From H111-94 sp034436045 (lineage in GTDB: Bacteria; Chloroflexota; Ktedonobacteria; Ktedonobacterales; Ktedonobacteraceae): a stretch of 9,020 nucleotides of DNA. The position numbers and the translations under genes are program-made. Shown piece after piece: positions 5,963 through 9,020 of the stretch. The notes beneath the pieces are model-generated. The model was not told the origin of the DNA, made no database searches, and saw nothing but the letters and a program-made list of their open reading frames with translations. The stretch covers positions 1-9,020 of the forward strand of contig DAOTVZ010000041.1 in NCBI GenBank assembly GCA_034436045.1, written 5' to 3'. Every line of letters begins with the position of its first letter. Position 1 is the first letter of the stretch.

Positions 5963-6376
5963 ATGCGTATGTCAACCGGTTTCGGCCCACGCCCGGCGGG
6001 AGGCGGCTTCGAGACGTTCTCCTGGTACTTCTTCCGCGTCTCCGGCGTTGTTCTTATCTTCATGGTGATTATTCACCTGATTATCATGCATGCCTCGAAC
6101 GATGTCTCTTGCACGACCTATCAGTTCGTGGCGGCCCGCTATGCCAACCCCTTCTGGCGGCTCTATGACTGGGTGTTACTCACGCTAGCGCTGACACACG
6201 GCGTCAACGGCCTGCGCATCGTCATCGATGACTATGTACACTCACGCGGCTGGCGTCTCACCTTGCTCTCAGCCGCCGGACTGTTGCTACTGGCCTTCTT
6301 TATGTTGGGAACGATTACGCTCATCACCTTCCACGCCCCGGCTACCAATCTGGGGCCAGCCTGTCTGGGTCACTAG
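5963..6376 (+). CDS. sdhD: SdhD, succinate dehydrogenase second membrane anchor
   Basis: SdhD is the second membrane anchor of complex II, pairing with SdhC around heme and quinone. It has 137 residues and three hydrophobic spans, about 26-43, 68-88 and 100-123. FRVSG (24-28) and LTHGVNGLRIVIDDY with His79 echo the same motifs in SdhC. His79 corresponds to E. coli SdhD His71. His38 in the first span parallels SdhC His28, so the two anchors together offer four membrane histidines. That number would suit a two-heme (type A) enzyme, but heme count cannot be proved from sequence. The gap to sdhA is 15 nt, so the two are surely co-transcribed. Confidence 0.9.
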   Translation: MRMSTGFGPRPAGGGFETFSWYFFRVSGVVLIFMVIIHLIIMHASNDVSCTTYQFVAARYANPFWRLYDWVLLTLALTHGVNGLRIVIDDYVHSRGWRLTLLSAAGLLLLAFFMLGTITLITFHAPATNLGPACLGH

Positions 6377-6391
6377 ATGAGAGGAACCACT

Positions 6392-8128
6392 ATGTATCAT
6401 AAATTTGATGTCGTGATTGTTGGCGCGGGCGGCGCGGGCCTGATGGCGGCCATGCAGCTTCCCCAGGCCAGTGTCGCGGTGCTTACAAAGGTCTATCCGA
6501 CGCGCTCGCACACGGGCGCGGCACAGGGAGGCGTTGCGGCGGCCCTGGGCAACCAGGAAGAGGACCACTGGAAGTGGCACATGTACGATACCGTCAAGGG
6601 CGGCGACTACCTGGTCGATCAACCAGCGGCAGAGATTCTCGCCCGTGATGCCATTGACGCGATCTACGAACTGGAACATCGCGGCCTGCCCTTCAATCGC
6701 ACGCCGGACGGACGTATCGACCAGCGCCGCTTCGGTGGTCACACGCGCAACTTCGGCGAAGGGCCGGTGCGCCGCTCCTGCTATGCCGCCGACCGTACCG
6801 GTCACATGCTGCTCCAGACCATGTATCAGAATGCCATTAAGAACCAGGTACGCTTCTTCAACGAGTTCCTGGTGCTGGATCTGCTGATTAACGAGGGCCG
6901 CGCCTGCGGAGTAGTCGCAATGGAGATTCGCTCCGGCGAAATACACACCTTCCATGCCAAAGCCGTCATGTTTGCTACCGGCGGCTATGGACGCGCCTGG
7001 AAAGTCACCAGCAACGCCTTTGCCTGCATGGGTGATGGCATGGCGATTGCCTACCGGCGCGGCATCCCACTGGAAGACATGGAGATGTATCAGTTCCATC
7101 CGACGGGCCTCTATAAAGTCGGCGTGCTGCTGAGCGAGGGTGCGCGCGGTGAGGGTGCTAAGCTGCTCAACGGCAAGGGCGAGTACTTCATGGAACGCTA
7201 CATGCCCACGCTCAAAGATCTGGCCCCGCGCGATATCGTCTCGCGTTGCATCATCCAGGAGATCAAGGACGGCAACGGCGTCGATGGCAAGGATTATGTC
7301 TACCTCGACCTGCGCCACCTGGGCGCGAAGGTGATTACCGAGAAGCTGCCCGATATTACCGACTTCGCCCGTAACTACCTGGGCGTCGAGCCGATTACCG
7401 AGCCGGTGCCTATTCAGCCGACGGCCCACTACGCGATGGGTGGCATTCCCACCGACATTGATGGGCGTGTCGTCATTGATGCTCAATGGACACCGTTCCC
7501 CGGCTTCTACGCAGCCGGCGAGGTGGCTTGCGTCTCCGTACATGGCGCAAATCGCCTGGGCACCAATTCGCTGGTAGACTTGATCGTCTACGGTCGCCGC
7601 GCAGGCAAACATATGGCAAAGTTCATTCAAGAGGCCGACTTGCCCCCGCTACCCAACGAGCCAGAGGCCCACGCGCGCCAGTTGCTGGACCGCCTCTACA
7701 GTTCACAGGGCGGCGAATCGGCGGCGCGTATCCGCAGCGAACTCCAGAACGAGATGCTGGAAAACGTCTTCGTCGAGCGCACCGACAAGGGCCTGCGTCA
7801 CGCCCTGGATACCATCGATGGCTTGCAGGATGCCTATAAGCGCGTACAACTGCAAGACAAGGGCAAACGTTTCAATACCGAGTTGATGGAAGCCGTTGAG
7901 CTTGGCTTCCTGCTGGATTGCGCCGAGGCCACCATTCATGGCGCGCTGGCCCGCACGGAGAGTCGCGGCGCACACTACCGCCTGGACTATCCCAAGCGCG
8001 ATGACGTGAACTGGCTCAAGCACACCCTGGCCTACAAAGGCACCAAAGCCCATGATGTGCGCCTGGACTATAAGGACGTGATTTTGATTGACGATCCGAT
8101 ATTCAAGCCCAAAGAGCGCAAGTATTAG
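6392..8128 (+). CDS. sdhA: SdhA, succinate dehydrogenase flavoprotein subunit
   Basis: SdhA oxidises succinate to fumarate and passes electrons through a covalently bound FAD to SdhB. The protein has 578 residues, close to the family norm. GAGGAG (11-16) is the FAD dinucleotide fold, and SHTGAAQGG (39-47) contains His40, the covalent FAD attachment site. Active-site residues are His236 (QFHPTGL), Arg280 (PRDIVSR), His346 (TAHYAMGG) and Arg388 (HGANRLGTNSL). The C-terminal domain is complete. The ATG at 6392 is preferred over the in-frame ATG at 6377, because AGAGGA (6380-6385) sits six bases before it and would lie inside the longer frame. A fumarate reductase in reverse use cannot be excluded from SdhA alone, but the operon order sdhCDAB and anchor type fit succinate dehydrogenase. 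Confidence 0.97.
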   Translation: MYHKFDVVIVGAGGAGLMAAMQLPQASVAVLTKVYPTRSHTGAAQGGVAAALGNQEEDHWKWHMYDTVKGGDYLVDQPAAEILARDAIDAIYELEHRGLPFNRTPDGRIDQRRFGGHTRNFGEGPVRRSCYAADRTGHMLLQTMYQNAIKNQVRFFNEFLVLDLLINEGRACGVVAMEIRSGEIHTFHAKAVMFATGGYGRAWKVTSNAFACMGDGMAIAYRRGIPLEDMEMYQFHPTGLYKVGVLLSEGARGEGAKLLNGKGEYFMERYMPTLKDLAPRDIVSRCIIQEIKDGNGVDGKDYVYLDLRHLGAKVITEKLPDITDFARNYLGVEPITEPVPIQPTAHYAMGGIPTDIDGRVVIDAQWTPFPGFYAAGEVACVSVHGANRLGTNSLVDLIVYGRRAGKHMAKFIQEADLPPLPNEPEAHARQLLDRLYSSQGGESAARIRSELQNEMLENVFVERTDKGLRHALDTIDGLQDAYKRVQLQDKGKRFNTELMEAVELGFLLDCAEATIHGALARTESRGAHYRLDYPKRDDVNWLKHTLAYKGTKAHDVRLDYKDVILIDDPIFKPKERKY

Positions 8129-8160
8129 AGAACATGGTTATCATTGTAGCGAGCGCCACA

Positions 8161-8184
8161 GGGTACCCGCCAGGGCACCCCTAC
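8161..8184 (-). repeat. REP-like palindrome, left member of pair
   Basis: The 20-nt hairpin GGGTACCCGCCAGGGCACCC (8161-8180) is followed by CTAC (8181-8184), so the - strand reads GTAG, then an 8-bp stem with loop TGGC and one G-T pair. The stem sequence differs almost completely from the 15-34 copy, but length, loop size and head are the same. Confidence 0.65.
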
Positions 8185-8200
8185 AATGATGACGTTCATT

Positions 8201-8224
8201 GTAGGGGTGCCCTGGCGGGTACCC
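8201..8224 (+). repeat. REP-like palindrome, right member of pair
   Basis: GTAG (8201-8204) is followed by the 20-nt hairpin GGGTGCCCTGGCGGGTACCC (8205-8224). It is an exact inverted copy of 8161-8184. A head-to-head pair of this kind resembles the composite arrangement of paired REP elements. Confidence 0.65.
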
Positions 8225-8252
8225 TGCCGACTGAGAACTGGGAGCAGAGATC

Positions 8253-8960
8253 ATGAACGTATTAGTGCGGATTAAACGCTATGATCCTGAGAAGGACAGC
8301 AAGCCGTATTGGGCAGAGTATCGCGTCGATGTCGATCCCATTGACCGCTTGCTGGATGCGTTGAATATCATTAAATGGACGATGGATGGCTCATTGACCT
8401 ATCGCCGCTCCTGCGCACACGGCGTCTGCGGCTCCGATGCTATGCGCATCAATGGGCGCAACAGGCTGGCCTGCAAGGTGCTGATGCGCGATGTGGGCAA
8501 CCGCGTGACAATTGAACCCATGCTGGGCTATCCGGTGATCAAAGACCTGGTGGTCGATTTTGAGCAGTTCTTCGAGAAGTACAAGTCAGTCAAGCCCTAC
8601 CTGATTACGTATGACAACGAGCCTGGTACCGAGCGTTTGCAGAGTCCAGAGGAACGCGCGCGCTACGACGAGGGAACCAAGTGTATCCTGTGTGGTGCCT
8701 GCACCGGCTCCTGTCCGTCGATCTGGGGGAACCCCAACTGGGTTGGCCCGGCGGCTATCGTGAACGCGCATCGTTTCATCTTCGACAGCCGCGATCAGGG
8801 GGCACAGGAGCGTATAGCGATTCTGGGCCAGCGTGATGGCGTGTGGCGCTGCCGCACCATCTTCAACTGCACTGACGCCTGCCCGCGCGGCATCCCCGTT
8901 ACCGACCTGATCGAGCAGGTGAAACGCGCCATCATCTATAACGACACAAAAGTAGAATAG
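8253..8960 (+). CDS. sdhB: SdhB, succinate dehydrogenase iron-sulfur subunit
   Basis: SdhB wires electrons from the SdhA flavin to the membrane quinone site. The 235-residue protein has an N-terminal ferredoxin-like domain with the [2Fe-2S] ligands Cys54, Cys59, Asp62 and Cys74. An aspartate in the third position also occurs in E. coli SdhB. The C-terminal domain has CILCGACTGSCP (144-155) and CRTIFNCTDACP (200-211). Cys144, Cys147, Cys150 and Cys210 would bind [4Fe-4S], and Cys154, Cys200 and Cys206 would bind [3Fe-4S]. A GGAG site at 8241-8244 is eight bases before the ATG. The gene is 124 nt downstream of sdhA, unlike the tight spacing of the three genes before it, and the gap is filled by repeats. 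I see no new promoter, so it probably depends on read-through from sdhA. Confidence 0.97.
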   Translation: MNVLVRIKRYDPEKDSKPYWAEYRVDVDPIDRLLDALNIIKWTMDGSLTYRRSCAHGVCGSDAMRINGRNRLACKVLMRDVGNRVTIEPMLGYPVIKDLVVDFEQFFEKYKSVKPYLITYDNEPGTERLQSPEERARYDEGTKCILCGACTGSCPSIWGNPNWVGPAAIVNAHRFIFDSRDQGAQERIAILGQRDGVWRCRTIFNCTDACPRGIPVTDLIEQVKRAIIYNDTKVE

Positions 8961-8983
8961 CTGTCGTGTGCTAACCGGTAAAA

Positions 8984-9020
8984 CGTGCCCAGGCCAACCG
9001 CGAGAGTTGGCCTGTGCACG
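8984..9020 (+). terminator. Likely intrinsic terminator of the sdh operon, cut by the window edge
   Basis: CAGGCCAAC (8990-8998) pairs with GTTGGCCTG (9006-9014) around a 7-nt loop. After one C-T mismatch the stem continues with CGTGC (8984-8988) and GCACG (9016-9020). It begins 24 bases after the sdhB stop. The A-run just before the stem (8980-8983) suggests that a matching T-run may follow, but it would lie beyond the window. Confidence 0.6.

Larger units (their letters stand above)
8159..8226. repeat. Perfect 31-bp inverted repeat between sdhA and sdhB
   Basis: Positions 8159-8189 are the exact reverse complement of 8196-8226, separated by TGACGT. Each arm contains a smaller 20-nt hairpin of the repeat family: 8161-8180 followed by CTAC, and 8205-8224 preceded by GTAG. 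The two heads face each other. In mRNA the arms could form either one very long hairpin or two short ones. No T-run follows, so read-through into sdhB is expected. The 9-mer TCATTGTAG also occurs at 8141-8149, outside the left arm, as a direct repeat of 8196-8204. Confidence 0.95.

Noticed and set aside
6287..7630. 447-codon open frame on the - strand
   Set aside because: It is antisense to sdhD and sdhA, whose products are clearly conserved. The frame is a by-product of their codon use and the protein has no recognisable motif.
8159..8226. Intrinsic terminator after sdhA
   Set aside because: The stem is long but has no T-run on either side, and sdhB, needed for the same complex, lies directly downstream without its own visible promoter.
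8159..8226. Insertion sequence or MITE with target-site duplication
   Set aside because: No transposase and no clear flanking duplication; the TCATTGTAG direct repeat lies partly inside one arm. A pair of REP-like hairpins explains the structure better.

Overview
The window carries two metabolic gene clusters on the + strand of a moderately GC-rich bacterial chromosome. One is a PEP-dependent dihydroxyacetone (DHA) kinase cluster (dhaK, dhaL and a DhaM-HPr-EI fusion). The other is a complete succinate dehydrogenase operon (sdhC-sdhD-sdhA-sdhB). The intergenic DNA is rich in short palindromes. The gene content and the style of intergenic repeat would fit a Chloroflexota bacterium such as a Ktedonobacter relative. 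That is an impression from memory, not a demonstrated placement.

Layout. Positions 1-258 hold about four copies of a ~71-bp tandem repeat, each with one 20-nt palindrome, and the array may continue upstream of the window. dhaK (391-1392) and dhaL (1479-2111) follow, with a strong hairpin between them. A 398-nt gap (2112-2509) holds several more palindromes. An 874-residue DhaM-HPr-Enzyme I fusion (2510-5134) comes next. A 411-nt gap (5135-5545) contains a good sigma-70-type promoter. sdhC (5546-5938), sdhD (5963-6376) and sdhA (6392-8128) are tightly packed. sdhB (8253-8960) is set apart by 124 nt that contain a perfect 31-bp inverted repeat. A terminator-like hairpin runs to the right edge.

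How the genes work together. The fusion can take phosphate from PEP on its Enzyme I part and pass it through its HPr histidine to its DhaM histidine. From there it re-phosphorylates ADP bound to DhaL, and DhaL-ATP phosphorylates DHA held on DhaK. All histidines of the relay are present in one polypeptide, including the PEP-binding half of Enzyme I that the E. coli DhaM lacks. The route from PEP to DHA-phosphate could therefore be self-contained. The sdh operon encodes the flavoprotein, the iron-sulfur protein and two heme-binding membrane anchors of respiratory complex II, all with intact key residues.

The most interesting non-coding signal is a family of about eight well-formed 20-nt palindromes, each an 8-bp stem with a 4-nt loop. 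In seven of them the tetranucleotide GTAG sits immediately 5' of the hairpin when read on the appropriate strand. Stem bases covary between copies. This matches the architecture of REP elements mobilised by REP-associated tyrosine transposases. One copy uses its GTAG to supply the dhaL stop codon, and a head-to-head pair builds the inverted repeat between sdhA and sdhB.
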